42,256 nucleotides of DNA, taken from NCBI GenBank assembly GCA_964483155.1, contig CAZAAC010000022.1:1-42256 (forward strand), in the 5' to 3' direction. Both the position numbers and the translations under genes were made by a program. The DNA comes from JAAYYM01 sp964483155. GTDB lineage: Bacteria; Bacillota; Clostridia; Lachnospirales; Lachnospiraceae. Of this stretch, positions 18,956 through 27,770 are shown in pieces (within the stretch, counting starts at the first letter, position 1; every line of letters starts with the position of its first letter). Under the pieces are notes generated by a model. The model had not been told where the DNA came from. It did no database searches and was given only the letters and a program-made list of their open reading frames with translations.

Positions 18956-20365
18956 CTAACCTTCATAATCTTCGCTCGCTGAAATATAATCCTTTGCATT
19001 ATTTGCCATATCCGTACCTGGAAAAAGTTCTATTACCTGCTTATAAACTTCGTCTGCTTTATCTGTATTGCCTGCATTACGATAAGCATGTCCAAGATTA
19101 AACAAAGCACTTCCATTTGTTTCATCAAGCTCCCATGCCTTTGTCAAATCGGCAATTGCCTCTTCATTTTTACTATCTCCCACCTCTTCTATACCCTTTT
19201 CATAATATTGCTTAGCAGCCTCTACTTTTACACTGTCCATAAGTAAAGTATATAATGAAAGAAACGGTTGTGAGGCTGTCGTCAAATACTCGTCCTCGAT
19301 TTTTTCCAACAAATCTACAACAGCTATTACTTCTTCTGGATTTTCAATATATGCCTTTGCTGCATCTTCTAAATAATCCGCTGCTTGTGCGACGCCTGTT
19401 GTACTCGTTAATTCTCCGATTTGCGCTTCCTGTTCTTCATTTTGTGTTCTCAGCGTATCAATTGCCTCTTCAAGTTCCAGTTTTGATGCTTTCTCAGCTG
19501 TAAGTTCTTCACTCACTTTCTTAAACTTTTCATCATTTTTATCTGTTTCAATACCAATGCGCGCAGGTAATATTAAAAACCACGCAATCGCTACACCAAT
19601 AATAATACCAATAATAATATTAATGATACTTGAAAAACCCACTCTCTCTTTCACATACATCGGTTGAATAATCGTTTCGTTACCGCTCTGATAACTATAT
19701 ACTTCACCTTGCCCTTTTTTGTGCTTACCGGACAAATGCTCCTCTTTTTCAGATAAAACCATATTTACTTCTCTTAGGTACCGAAGTGTTGTAGTATTGT
19801 TTGTATCAATCTGTGCCCCACGAAGTAATGTGCGTCTCGCTTTATCCCAATCCTCCGCATTTATATATAAAAGTGCCAACAACTGATAGCCACATATTAA
19901 TTTAGGGTTTATGGAGAGCACTTTCTTTAACTGAATGATTGCAAGATCTTTACTGCCTTGATAGCAATATGCAAGCGCCTGATTATACTTTTTGATTGTT
20001 TGATTGATTGTATCTAGTTTCGCATGATTTGTTTGAATTTCGCCTAAATAGTCATCTGCTATGTTTTTATTGCTTTGAAGACTCTTGCTAATGACCCATT
20101 CGCTAAGCGCGGACACAGCTTCACCCATCTCAAAATAAACCAGTCCCAATAGGTTTCTGGCTGCAGTATTATTCTTATTAAATTTTAAACTTTTCCGTAG
20201 GCTGATTACCGCACCAGATAAATCCCTGACGCCTGCTTTCTCCAACGCATCGTTATAGCACATATTTGATGCATATTGAATCTGCTTATATATAGTAACG
20301 TCCGTTCCACAGCTTGTGCAATAGTTTTTCTCAGACAAACTACTTCCACATACAAAACAATTCAT
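18956..20365 (-). CDS. Zinc-ribbon, TPR and single-TM protein
   Basis: 469-aa protein of unknown function with clear architecture. A four-cysteine zinc ribbon (C3, C6, C16, C19) is followed by TPR-like helical repeats at about 50-200. One membrane segment lies at about 246-268, then a coiled coil at 277-320 (EELTAEKASKLELEEAI), then a second set of TPR-like repeats at about 335-460 (SALFNLGHAYRNAGNTDKA). This predicts TPRs on both faces of the membrane. The start overlaps the stop of the 48-aa gene (ATGA). It is likely co-transcribed with the DUF342 gene; a scaffold role is plausible but unproven. Confidence 0.85.
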   Translation of the reverse strand: MNCFVCGSSLSEKNYCTSCGTDVTIYKQIQYASNMCYNDALEKAGVRDLSGAVISLRKSLKFNKNNTAARNLLGLVYFEMGEAVSALSEWVISKSLQSNKNIADDYLGEIQTNHAKLDTINQTIKKYNQALAYCYQGSKDLAIIQLKKVLSINPKLICGYQLLALLYINAEDWDKARRTLLRGAQIDTNNTTTLRYLREVNMVLSEKEEHLSGKHKKGQGEVYSYQSGNETIIQPMYVKERVGFSSIINIIIGIIIGVAIAWFLILPARIGIETDKNDEKFKKVSEELTAEKASKLELEEAIDTLRTQNEEQEAQIGELTSTTGVAQAADYLEDAAKAYIENPEEVIAVVDLLEKIEDEYLTTASQPFLSLYTLLMDSVKVEAAKQYYEKGIEEVGDSKNEEAIADLTKAWELDETNGSALFNLGHAYRNAGNTDKADEVYKQVIELFPGTDMANNAKDYISASEDYEG

Positions 20366-20508
20366 ATTACCTTGTCCTTCGTCTCTTTCAACATGCTCAA
20401 CAGAACATCTGTCATATCATTCAAATCGCGATTATGTATTGCATCCTCAGCATCCTCAATTTCAAGACTCGGATGATATTTCTTAAGTTCTTCTTCAAAA
20501 TTAATCAC
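20362..20508 (-). CDS. Small 48-aa acidic protein between FapA-like and TPR genes
   Basis: Short open frame starting at GTG 20508, 7 bp after GGAGG. It reads VINFEEELKKYHPS, then an acidic helix (IEDAEDAIHNRD), and ends ETKDKVI. Its TGA overlaps the ATG of the TPR gene (ATGA), a strong sign of real, coupled translation. It has no signal peptide or membrane segment and I do not recognise the family. It could be a small partner of either neighbour. Confidence 0.72.
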   Translation of the reverse strand: MINFEEELKKYHPSLEIEDAEDAIHNRDLNDMTDVLLSMLKETKDKVI

Positions 20509-20574
20509 AATATTGCCTCCAAAATTCTATTTATCATAATACTCATATTCTTGGTAAAATGCAAGTATATCCTA

Positions 20575-21969
20575 CTATACACTTAACTTTCTAATTGCAA
20601 TGCCTAAACCACCGACTTCTCTCATAAATTCCACTGATTCAATATCACTCTCAATATTTTTAGATTGATCATCAATTACAATTCTAGCTCCCGCATATAC
20701 TTTACGCTCTGCACGAATCGTTGCATTTGCAGCACGTTGCAGGGTGTCCGCCAACTTTACCTGTTCTTCTTCGGCATGCTCAATCAGTTTGTTTTCTCGC
20801 ACCATTTTCTTTTGAAGCTGCGATATTTTAGCTTTAATACTACCTTCATTCATAATGTCTTTTTTCTCTTTTTGTAAATTCAAAAGTTCTTCATCTGACT
20901 TTCTGATACTTATCTTTGCGGCATTTACCTTAACGGACAACATTTCTTGCCTTTTTAAAAGCTCCTCACTCACACCAACCGAAACTAAGGTTTTCAATGC
21001 GACACCATTTCCAATATTTGCTGCAGAAATGCCTATCACCGAATATGACTTGCCACCAACCAGAGAGCCTCTTCTCCCAGATACAGTAATACGATCGCCC
21101 GCTCTGATTTCTGAATTCATAATGATATTGGCATGCACACTTTTACCTGCCTCTACTCTCGTAAACTCAATGAATTCAGCATATACACTACCACCTGCCG
21201 TTATTTTCGCCTTTTGGCCCCCCTGCATACCTTTTCTGATAATAATATCACCGGTTGCAATTAAGTTTGCTGCTTCTACATGTCCATTTATTGTAATACT
21301 TTTGGTCGCGCGTATCTCAACTCCACTCTCTACGTTACCAGAAATAATAACATCGCCTCTAAAATCAATTTTGCCGACAATCAAATCAACATCACCGTGT
21401 ACCTCATAAACATCTTTTACATCCAGATGATATTCTTTATATTCTATTTTCCCTTCAGTTGTGGCCATATAAACGAATCCGTCATCTGAACGTACAAATC
21501 CCACTCCCCTGAGCACTGGTAAATCTCTGGCTGGTTTAGGCTTAGACACTTTTCCCCTGACATCAACACCTGGTTCCCCAACAACTGGCGGATGATATAT
21601 TGCAAGTACATCTCCAATCGTAGTATTTTCAATAAGACTCATACTCTGATAATCAACAGATCCATCCGAACGGATAATTGGTTTTCTAGTGACATCCTCC
21701 CTACTGAATTTGAATTCGTAGGATCCATTTATACCATTAACCGCTTTCGTTCCCTCTGCAATTTTAACCTCTCTAAGATATACACCCTTCTTAGTCATTG
21801 CCTCTATACTAGAGTAAATAATTCCAGCATTAACACCCTGTCTTTTCAAATACTCAATAATCTGCTCGCTACTATAGAACTCTCCCTCTTCAGGTGGGCT
21901 AAGATAAAGATATGCCTCCATATTATCTGGTGTAATTTTAACGTAAGTATTTGAACTTATTTCAGGCAT
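20575..21969 (-). CDS. FapA/DUF342-family protein
   Basis: 464-aa cytosolic protein of the DUF342 (FapA) family. An N-terminal domain (about 1-160) ends in the family motif GDVLAIYHPPVVGEPGVDVRG. A Gly/Ile-rich right-handed beta-helix follows (about 170-330; repeats such as GDVIISGNVESG, ATGDIIIRKG, AGGSVYAE), then a coiled coil (about 345-420). Members are polymer-forming beta-solenoid proteins, implicated in some species in surface or kinase-linked signalling; no defined reaction is known. The ATG follows GCGGAGG. A promoter lies just upstream, and the 48-aa and TPR genes follow. Confidence 0.88.
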   Translation of the reverse strand: MPEISSNTYVKITPDNMEAYLYLSPPEEGEFYSSEQIIEYLKRQGVNAGIIYSSIEAMTKKGVYLREVKIAEGTKAVNGINGSYEFKFSREDVTRKPIIRSDGSVDYQSMSLIENTTIGDVLAIYHPPVVGEPGVDVRGKVSKPKPARDLPVLRGVGFVRSDDGFVYMATTEGKIEYKEYHLDVKDVYEVHGDVDLIVGKIDFRGDVIISGNVESGVEIRATKSITINGHVEAANLIATGDIIIRKGMQGGQKAKITAGGSVYAEFIEFTRVEAGKSVHANIIMNSEIRAGDRITVSGRRGSLVGGKSYSVIGISAANIGNGVALKTLVSVGVSEELLKRQEMLSVKVNAAKISIRKSDEELLNLQKEKKDIMNEGSIKAKISQLQKKMVRENKLIEHAEEEQVKLADTLQRAANATIRAERKVYAGARIVIDDQSKNIESDIESVEFMREVGGLGIAIRKLSV

Positions 21970-22013
21970 TACAAACCTCCGCTATGAAATCAAGTATATC
22001 TGCCACTTTAATA

Positions 22014-22042
22014 ATCATAGCATGGATTTCATAACTTCGCAA
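22014..22042 (-). promoter_or_regulatory. Promoter of the FapA-like operon
   Basis: On the minus strand TTGCGA (22037-22042), a 17-bp spacer and TATGAT (22014-22019) lie in the 99-bp gap between valS and the FapA-like gene. No terminator is visible after valS, so read-through from valS may add to this promoter. Confidence 0.55.
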
Positions 22043-22068
22043 TCTTCTATATTTCACAAATTTATGTA

Positions 22069-24825
22069 TTATTTTTCCTTTTTCAATTGTAACAATCTCT
22101 GTTGCACCTGCGTCATCATTTGCATATATTTTGTTTTTTTATCTTTCTCTTCTTGCAGTTTCGCTTCTGGTGCTTTCGATAAAAACTTTTCGTTATTCAA
22201 TAATTCATTCACACGAGCAATCTCAGCTTGCAGACGTTTTTCTTCCTTCTCCAAGCGTTCTGTCTCTTGCAGAATATCAACCAATTCCGAGAATGGCATA
22301 TAGATTGTTGCTTCTGGGATCATAACAGATACTGCATCCTCAGCTATTCCCTTTTTATCTGTCTGTATTATCACATCACTTGCGAAAGCAAGTGCCTGAA
22401 AAAACAACTTTCCTTCTGTGAAGGTATCTGTTATTCTTTTATTTCCTGTCACTAAGTATACGAGAGCTCTTCTGCTTGGTGCAACATTCATACTTGCCCT
22501 GACATTACGGATACCACGTACTGCCTCTTTGATTGTTTCAATTGCAAGTTCTGCTTCTGGATATTCCCATTCCGCTCTGTGCATTGGCCATGAAGAAATC
22601 ATGATGGATTCCTTTTCTTCTTCAACAACAGTATTTCTTGTAATACCTGATACCTGCATTGTTCCGTAGATTTCTTCTGTAATAAATGGCATAAATGGAT
22701 GTAATAATTTAAGAACATTCATTAAAACCGTTTTTAGTGTCCAAAGCGCTGCATTCTGAGATGTCGTATTGTCTGAATTGTAAAGACGTGGTTTTACCAT
22801 TTCAATATACCAATCGCAGAACTCATCCCATATGAATTCATATACTTTCTGCACAGCAATGCCAAGTTCGTAAGCCTCCATATTATTTGTAACTTCTCCA
22901 ATCACTCCATTCAGCTTAGAAATAATCCAACAATCCACGGGTAATAGATCTCCTCTTTCCACGTCGGTTATCTCCTTGCCCTCTAGGTTCATTATAATAA
23001 AACGGCTCGCATTCCATACTTTATTGGCAAAATTTCTACTGGCCTCCACACGTTCATAATAAAATCTCATGTCATTACCAGGAGCATTTCCTGTAATGAT
23101 TGTGAGACGAAGTGCATCTGCTCCATATTGTTCAATTACCTCTAGCGGATCGATTCCATTCCCAAGTGATTTACTCATTTTTCGCCCTTGCGAATCCCGA
23201 ATCAGCCCATGAATCAAAACGGTGTGAAAAGGACTCTTCTCCATGTGCTCACACCCCGAAAATACCATTCGGATTACCCAAAAGAAAATAATATCATAGC
23301 CTGTCACAAGCACATCTGTTGGATAAAAATAGTCCAATTCTTCTGTCTTTTCTGGCCAGCCCAGCGTTGAGAACGGCCATAAGGCAGATGAAAACCACGT
23401 ATCCAATGTATCCTCGTCCTGTGTCATTGTCGTACAACCACATTTAGGACATTGATTAGGCATACTCTTTGATACGACTATTTCTCCACAATCTGCACAA
23501 TAATAGGCTGGAATTCTATGTCCCCACCATAATTGTCGACTAATGCACCAGTCTCTTATGTTTTCAAGCCAGTGCAGATATGTCTTTTCAAATCGCTCTG
23601 GTACAAATTTAAGTTCTCCCAGCAATGATTTTTGGCCCGTCTGCGTTGACTTTAAAACTGCAATCGCCGGTTTTGCAAGTTCTTCCATTGCTACAAACCA
23701 TTGTAGCTTTGCCATTGGCTCTATTGTTGTCCTGCATCTGTCATGTGTTCCGACATTATGCGTATGTTCCTCGATTCGATCTAATAGTCCCTGTGCTTCC
23801 AAATCTGCTATAATCTGTTTTCTTGCAGCATAGCGTTCCATACCACTATAATTACCCCCATTTTCATTAATGGTGGCATCATCATTCATAATATTCACAA
23901 GTGGCAAATCATGGCGTCTTCCAACCTCAAAGTCGTTAGGATCATGTGCTGGTGTAATTTTAACAACACCTGTACCGAATTCCATGTCTACATAAGAATC
24001 TGCCACAACTGGAATCTGTTTATTCACAAGTGGTAAAATAACCATCTTACCAATAAGACTTTTGTAACGTTCATCATTTGGGTTAACTGCAAGTGCAGTG
24101 TCCCCAAGCATGGTCTCCGGACGTGTAGTCGCTACTACAATATAGTCCTGTTGTGATAAATCCCCTTTTCCGCGTGTTTTGTTTTCTGCCGCTGCCGTCC
24201 CCATAATGGGATACTTTATATACCAAAAATGACCAGGCTGCTCTTCATGCTCTACTTCTGCATCTGAAATAGTCGTCCTACAGATAGGGCACCAGTTAAC
24301 TATTCTATTGCCCTTATATATATAGCCTTTTTTATATAAATTGATAAATACTTCTTCAACAGCTGCCGAACACCCTGCATCCATCGTAAACCGTTCTCTG
24401 TCCCAATCACAGGAAGATCCAAGTTTTTTAAGCTGTTCTACAATAGCATGTCCATACTCATCTCTCCACTCCCATGTTCTTTTTATAAAACCTTCTCTTC
24501 CAATGTCCTCTTTCTTGATTCCCTCTTTTTTTAGAGCCTCAATCACCTTTACTTCTGTTGATATTGCTGCATGATCAGTACCTGGAATCCAAAGTGCATT
24601 ATAGCCCTGCATTCTCTTGAAACGAATCAGAATATCCTGCATTGTATTATCAAGTGCATGTCCCATATGAAGTTTACCAGTAATATTAGGTGGTGGCATC
24701 ACAATAGTGAAAGGCTTTTTGCTTCTATCTACCTCTGCATGAAAGTATCCCTTCTCTAACCACTCTTGATATATTTTTTCTTCCAAACCATGTGGATCAT
24801 AGGTTTTTGCCAATTCCTTACTCAT
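22069..24825 (-). CDS. valS: Valine--tRNA ligase
   Basis: Class I aminoacyl-tRNA synthetase that charges tRNA-Val with valine using ATP, in the cytosol. It is full length (918 aa). The HIGH-type motif HMGH sits in PPNITGKLHMGHAL (about residues 45-58), KMSKS in GRKMSKSLGNG (about 548), with a CP1 editing domain between them. A zinc-binding-like cysteine cluster (CADCGEIV, CPKCGC) lies near 435-455. The C-terminal coiled-coil arm (about 840-918) is the ValRS tRNA-binding arm. ATG 24825 is preferred because AAGGAG lies 8 bp upstream; the ATG at 24831 is too close to it. Expression is controlled by the T-box leader upstream. Confidence 0.97.
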   Translation of the reverse strand: MSKELAKTYDPHGLEEKIYQEWLEKGYFHAEVDRSKKPFTIVMPPPNITGKLHMGHALDNTMQDILIRFKRMQGYNALWIPGTDHAAISTEVKVIEALKKEGIKKEDIGREGFIKRTWEWRDEYGHAIVEQLKKLGSSCDWDRERFTMDAGCSAAVEEVFINLYKKGYIYKGNRIVNWCPICRTTISDAEVEHEEQPGHFWYIKYPIMGTAAAENKTRGKGDLSQQDYIVVATTRPETMLGDTALAVNPNDERYKSLIGKMVILPLVNKQIPVVADSYVDMEFGTGVVKITPAHDPNDFEVGRRHDLPLVNIMNDDATINENGGNYSGMERYAARKQIIADLEAQGLLDRIEEHTHNVGTHDRCRTTIEPMAKLQWFVAMEELAKPAIAVLKSTQTGQKSLLGELKFVPERFEKTYLHWLENIRDWCISRQLWWGHRIPAYYCADCGEIVVSKSMPNQCPKCGCTTMTQDEDTLDTWFSSALWPFSTLGWPEKTEELDYFYPTDVLVTGYDIIFFWVIRMVFSGCEHMEKSPFHTVLIHGLIRDSQGRKMSKSLGNGIDPLEVIEQYGADALRLTIITGNAPGNDMRFYYERVEASRNFANKVWNASRFIIMNLEGKEITDVERGDLLPVDCWIISKLNGVIGEVTNNMEAYELGIAVQKVYEFIWDEFCDWYIEMVKPRLYNSDNTTSQNAALWTLKTVLMNVLKLLHPFMPFITEEIYGTMQVSGITRNTVVEEEKESIMISSWPMHRAEWEYPEAELAIETIKEAVRGIRNVRASMNVAPSRRALVYLVTGNKRITDTFTEGKLFFQALAFASDVIIQTDKKGIAEDAVSVMIPEATIYMPFSELVDILQETERLEKEEKRLQAEIARVNELLNNEKFLSKAPEAKLQEEKDKKTKYMQMMTQVQQRLLQLKKEK

Positions 24826-24875
24826 AATCATTTCTCCTTACCTTTTTTAAGTTATGTGTGCAGATTTTCATTAAA

Positions 24876-25182
24876 TTAAAAAAACCTCTACTGTTAATAA
24901 ACAGTAAAGGGCGATTATCTTACGAAATCACGGTACCACCTTTATGATAGAATCTTCTACCTCTCAGTGTCGTAAGATACAATATCTATCTTACTGACAG
25001 TCCTTTAACGGAGACTGGACGTGTATTCCTACTGCAAATTCAGAACACCGATTCAAAAGCTACCTTCCGCATATCTTACTTTAAATCACCTCTCAGCCAA
25101 TGGGTCATTCTCTCTGGTAAGTGTCTATACGTACTCCTCTTTTTCTCTATCTTTAGCAACATAGTTTCCTACGCTTAATTAT
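24876..25182 (-). ncRNA. T-box leader of valS
   Basis: Riboswitch-like leader that senses uncharged tRNA and lets transcription continue into valS. Directly visible: the T-box core AAGGTGGTACCGTG at 24929-24942 (minus strand), an AGTA element near the 5' end, a stem I region, and a stem-III-like hairpin (GTAAGATA/TATCTTAC). It ends in a terminator of 11-bp stem (24885-24895 with 24900-24910, loop aata) and a T-run. The 3' part of the T-box core can compete with the terminator. I could not fix the specifier codon by eye; the valS context predicts a valine codon. It fills most of the 411-bp gap to the next gene. Confidence 0.93.
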
Positions 25183-25187
25183 TCTTT

Positions 25188-25216
25188 ATCTTATAGTACG
25201 TTCCCAACTTTGTCAA
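25188..25216 (-). promoter_or_regulatory. Promoter of the valS T-box transcript
   Basis: Consensus TTGACA (25211-25216), a 17-bp spacer and TAAGAT (25188-25193) on the minus strand, just after the stop of the flavodoxin-like gene. Transcription would start near 25181, giving a leader of about 350 nt. Confidence 0.7.
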
Positions 25217-25236
25217 GATACCGCGTACATTTTAAC

Positions 25237-26088
25237 TTATTCTCCAAAATAGGAAAACCAACCAACATCTACATGGTTTTTGTCTGTTCCTTTTTTTTTA
25301 TATGTAACCACAGTTGCTTTACCAGCAATCCTGCCAATGACATAAAACAAATTTCCAAATATGATTTGTCCCAGTGAAACTGGAATACTTCTGTCATATA
25401 CACGCTTTGCACGTATGGAATCTGTCCAGAAAGGTCCATCTGCTGTCTCATATTCTGTACCTGGTACATAAAACCGGCACATCCCTCGAAATAAATTATA
25501 TGGTATCAACTCTCCGTATGACGGTTTACAAAATTTTCCACTCGCGACATTATGATAAAATTTTTCAGAAATACACTTAATCTTCTTCTTTGCTTTTTGA
25601 TTCGGTTCATAATCATTCCAACTGCATGTTGTAATTGGTAAGAGATATGTTTTATTAAAACCGATCGCTCCCAGCCAAGAGGCAATTCCCTTTGCTGCAG
25701 CACTAGCTCCAATACCACCTGTGGAAGTGATTACAAGTGCTTTCTTTTTGAAAAAATGTGGTCTGTGTGTCATATATAGCAAATGATCCATAACATTTTT
25801 TAAAAGTGCTGTCTCACGCATAAAGAACGTCGTCGATACAAGAATCACTGCATCAGCATGATCCATCTCCTGCACTAGCGGCCGTAGTATCTGATTATGC
25901 GGACACTTGTCTCCGCCCTTGCGAAAGCAGGTGCTACATCCTGTACAAAAGGGCAATTGCAATGATGCAATATGAATTTCATGAAAAGATGCCTCTTTGT
26001 CCAGAAACAGTATATGCTCTTTGGCAAACTGAGAAATCCTCCAGGTGTTACCTTTGTGTGGGCTTCCGTTAAGCAATAAATATTTCAT
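25237..26088 (-). CDS. Flavodoxin-like NAD(P)H-dependent FMN reductase family protein
   Basis: 283-aa flavodoxin-fold oxidoreductase. The N-terminus LLLNGSPHKGNTW is the FMN phosphate-binding loop. CTGCSTCFRKGGDKCP (about 48-63) is the Cys-rich loop common in the iron-sulfur-flavoprotein/NADPH-FMN-reductase group. VSTTFFMRETALLKNVMDHL and TSTGGIGAS complete the flavin site. A C-terminal extension (about 190-283) is not part of the core fold. Its start overlaps the GNAT stop by 4 bp, so the two genes are coupled. The substrate is unknown. Confidence 0.88.
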   Translation of the reverse strand: MKYLLLNGSPHKGNTWRISQFAKEHILFLDKEASFHEIHIASLQLPFCTGCSTCFRKGGDKCPHNQILRPLVQEMDHADAVILVSTTFFMRETALLKNVMDHLLYMTHRPHFFKKKALVITSTGGIGASAAAKGIASWLGAIGFNKTYLLPITTCSWNDYEPNQKAKKKIKCISEKFYHNVASGKFCKPSYGELIPYNLFRGMCRFYVPGTEYETADGPFWTDSIRAKRVYDRSIPVSLGQIIFGNLFYVIGRIAGKATVVTYKKKGTDKNHVDVGWFSYFGE

Positions 26089-26510
26089 TCATTCTCCCCA
26101 TATTTGCTGGACATAAACCATTGTGCACCGTCTCTTGAAAATCCATATTTTTCATATAGACCGTGAGCATCCTTCGTAATTAACAGTCCTCGCATATTCT
26201 GCAGTTGATCGTCTTTACTTACATACTGAATCATTTGCTTGCCTATGCCTTTTCCTCTATATTCTTTATCAACAACAACATCTGCTACATAATATGTTGT
26301 TGCAAAATCCGTGAGTGCACGTGAGAAAGCAACCAGATATCCCTCTCGATTATAGACACCGTAGCATATGGAATTCTCAATTGCTCTTTCCATAATCTCA
26401 AGGCTTCTTTCCGCTGCCCAATATGTCGTGTGCAGAAGTTCTAAAACACGATTAGAATCCATTTTGTTCTTATCCTTGCTTATGATATACTCCCCAAATG
26501 TATCATCCAT
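26085..26510 (-). CDS. GNAT-family N-acetyltransferase
   Basis: 141-aa acetyltransferase with the GNAT acetyl-CoA loop RGKGIGKQM at 84-92, preceded by the strand VADVVVDKEY and ending with the YEKYGFSRDG motif. It transfers acetyl from acetyl-CoA to an amine; the acceptor is unknown. The ATG follows GGAGGAG. It is first of a two-gene operon with the flavodoxin-like reductase (ATGA overlap). Confidence 0.9.
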   Translation of the reverse strand: MDDTFGEYIISKDKNKMDSNRVLELLHTTYWAAERSLEIMERAIENSICYGVYNREGYLVAFSRALTDFATTYYVADVVVDKEYRGKGIGKQMIQYVSKDDQLQNMRGLLITKDAHGLYEKYGFSRDGAQWFMSSKYGENE

Positions 26511-26554
26511 TTACATTCTCCTCCCATATAAGCATCACTTGTCATACCTAATAT

Positions 26555-26590
26555 AAAAACATAGGAGCAGTCACCTGCCCTTATGTTTTT
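26555..26590 (-). terminator. Terminator overlapping the yjdF stop codon
   Basis: Hairpin of AAAAACATA-AGG-GCAG with its near complement, loop GTGA, followed by a T-run on the minus strand. It starts inside the last codons of yjdF, so it ends the yjdF transcript before the GNAT gene. Confidence 0.75.
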
Positions 26591-26990
26591 CTTTCCGCTT
26601 TTCCTGTTTCAATGCAAACATACGATCTTCATCTGCTGCCTTTTGTTCTCGGGTACGTTTCTTTCTCTCCAGTTTCGTTGCTTCCTGTTGCAGTTTTAAA
26701 GCCTGCTGCGATTTCGTTCCAATCCCGATATTGCACAACTGCTTTCTCACATTTCTTTGCAACCGTTTTGGATTCATACATTCTTTTTGTACAATAACAG
26801 TTTCAATTGATGGACTAAATCTCAACTGCTCCCATTTGTCCAGTATGTATTCTTCTACTTCGTACTCTTTAGGTTCGGGTCCAAAGGTTACTTTACATAC
26901 AGATAAACTGCCATTTGATATTCGCTCACATACGCCTACCCAGAATGGTTCTTCAAAATATACCCTAAACTTTACTACTACATTTTCCAT
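26571..26990 (-). CDS. yjdF: YjdF-family protein
   Basis: 139-aa member of the YjdF (DUF2992) family. The N-terminus is the family core (VKFRVYFEEPFWVGVCER, then VTFGPEPKEYEVEEYIL). The C-terminal third (about 88-139) is very basic and helical (KRKKRTREQKA, EKRKEKHKGR), suggesting nucleic-acid contact. The biochemical function is unknown; in other Firmicutes the gene follows the yjdF RNA, which binds azaaromatic compounds, implying a role in handling such compounds. The ATG follows AAGGAGGCA, which can be masked by the leader. Confidence 0.9.
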   Translation of the reverse strand: MENVVVKFRVYFEEPFWVGVCERISNGSLSVCKVTFGPEPKEYEVEEYILDKWEQLRFSPSIETVIVQKECMNPKRLQRNVRKQLCNIGIGTKSQQALKLQQEATKLERKKRTREQKAADEDRMFALKQEKRKEKHKGR

Positions 26991-27029
26991 TACAGTGCCT
27001 CCTTAATAAAAATATGAAACAAAGAATGG

Positions 27030-27125
27030 ACAACCAAATAGTGAATGTTCTCACTATAATTAGGAGGCAGGTTACTGACAACATAATTTCATATGCTGCT
27101 CCCGGACTACCCACCGGGACGTGTT
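27030..27125 (-). ncRNA. yjdF-type riboswitch leader (azaaromatic-sensing RNA candidate)
   Basis: Between promoter and yjdF the minus strand folds into a GC-rich hairpin (CCCGG with CCGGG around TGGGTAGT, 27101-27119). A CATA/TATG hairpin and then CTGCCTCC follow. The segment TGCCTCCT at 27062-27069 is perfectly complementary over 8 bp to the ribosome site AGGAGGCA at 26996-27003. This suggests ligand control of translation by hiding the ribosome site. A separate TAGTGA/TCACTA hairpin lies between (27038-27055). The class is inferred mainly from the gene and the conserved-looking structure; I cannot run the covariance model. Confidence 0.72.
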
Positions 27126-27143
27126 TTTATCTTTGCAAATAAT

Positions 27144-27172
27144 ATTATACAATTTTAAGATATCATATTCAA
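27144..27172 (-). promoter_or_regulatory. Promoter of yjdF
   Basis: On the minus strand TTGAAT (27167-27172) and TATAAT (27144-27149) are 17 bp apart. Transcription would start close to 27137, just before the structured leader. Confidence 0.68.
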
Positions 27173-27198
27173 GGATTGCTTGTCATCTTCTTTCTTTA

Positions 27199-27726
27199 TC
27201 AATACTCTATTCCCTCGCGTGCACCGACGCCTCTTTCAAATGGATGTCTTCTACAAACTATCTCTGATAGGTAATCTGCCTGTCTTGTTATCACGTCAGC
27301 AGGATTTCTTCCTGTAATAATAATTTCAACTGTATCGTCTGCCTCTTTCAAAAAATCTAACAGGCGCTCTTTTCTTAATAAATTAAAATTGTACGCATAA
27401 GTCATTTCATCCAATACAATAAAACACGGTAAAGCATTTTCTTTTTGTTCTCTCACAAAAGCAATCGCCTCTACTAACAGTTCATTATGTATTCCTGTTA
27501 AAATTTCCTTGTCTTCCTCATTCATTTGTTCAAAAAAGCCAAAGTTTCTATCATTTCTTTTTATCTCAATATTTTCTATTTGCTGCAGAGCTGCCAATTC
27601 GCTTGTATTATTTCCCTTCATGAACTGTACAAAAAGTACTTTACGACCTGCTCCAGCAGCACGAATTGCACCGCCGATTGCAGCCGTCGTCTTACCCTTG
27701 CCACCACCATAATATACCTGGATCAT
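27199..27726 (-). CDS. cobO: Corrinoid adenosyltransferase (CobO/BtuR type)
   Basis: 175-aa P-loop enzyme that moves the adenosyl group of ATP onto cob(I)alamin or cob(I)yrinic acid diamide, making coenzyme B12. The Walker A GGGKGKTTAA is at residues 7-16, followed by KVLFVQFMKG, LDEMTYAYNF and ITGRNPADVI, all typical of the BtuR/CobO family. ATG 27726 is chosen because GAGAGGT lies 9 bp upstream; an ATG at 27744 has no ribosome site. It is the last gene of the run that starts with pstS, 44 bp after the MetH-activation-like gene. No terminator is evident downstream. Confidence 0.93.
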   Translation of the reverse strand: MIQVYYGGGKGKTTAAIGGAIRAAGAGRKVLFVQFMKGNNTSELAALQQIENIEIKRNDRNFGFFEQMNEEDKEILTGIHNELLVEAIAFVREQKENALPCFIVLDEMTYAYNFNLLRKERLLDFLKEADDTVEIIITGRNPADVITRQADYLSEIVCRRHPFERGVGAREGIEY

Positions 27727-27770
27727 ATTATACTTACCTCTCATTTTATATACTGCTGCTATAGCCGTTT

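Noticed and set aside
20855..21409. Plus-strand 184-codon frame
   Set aside because: Antisense to the FapA-like gene, no ribosome site or recognisable domain.
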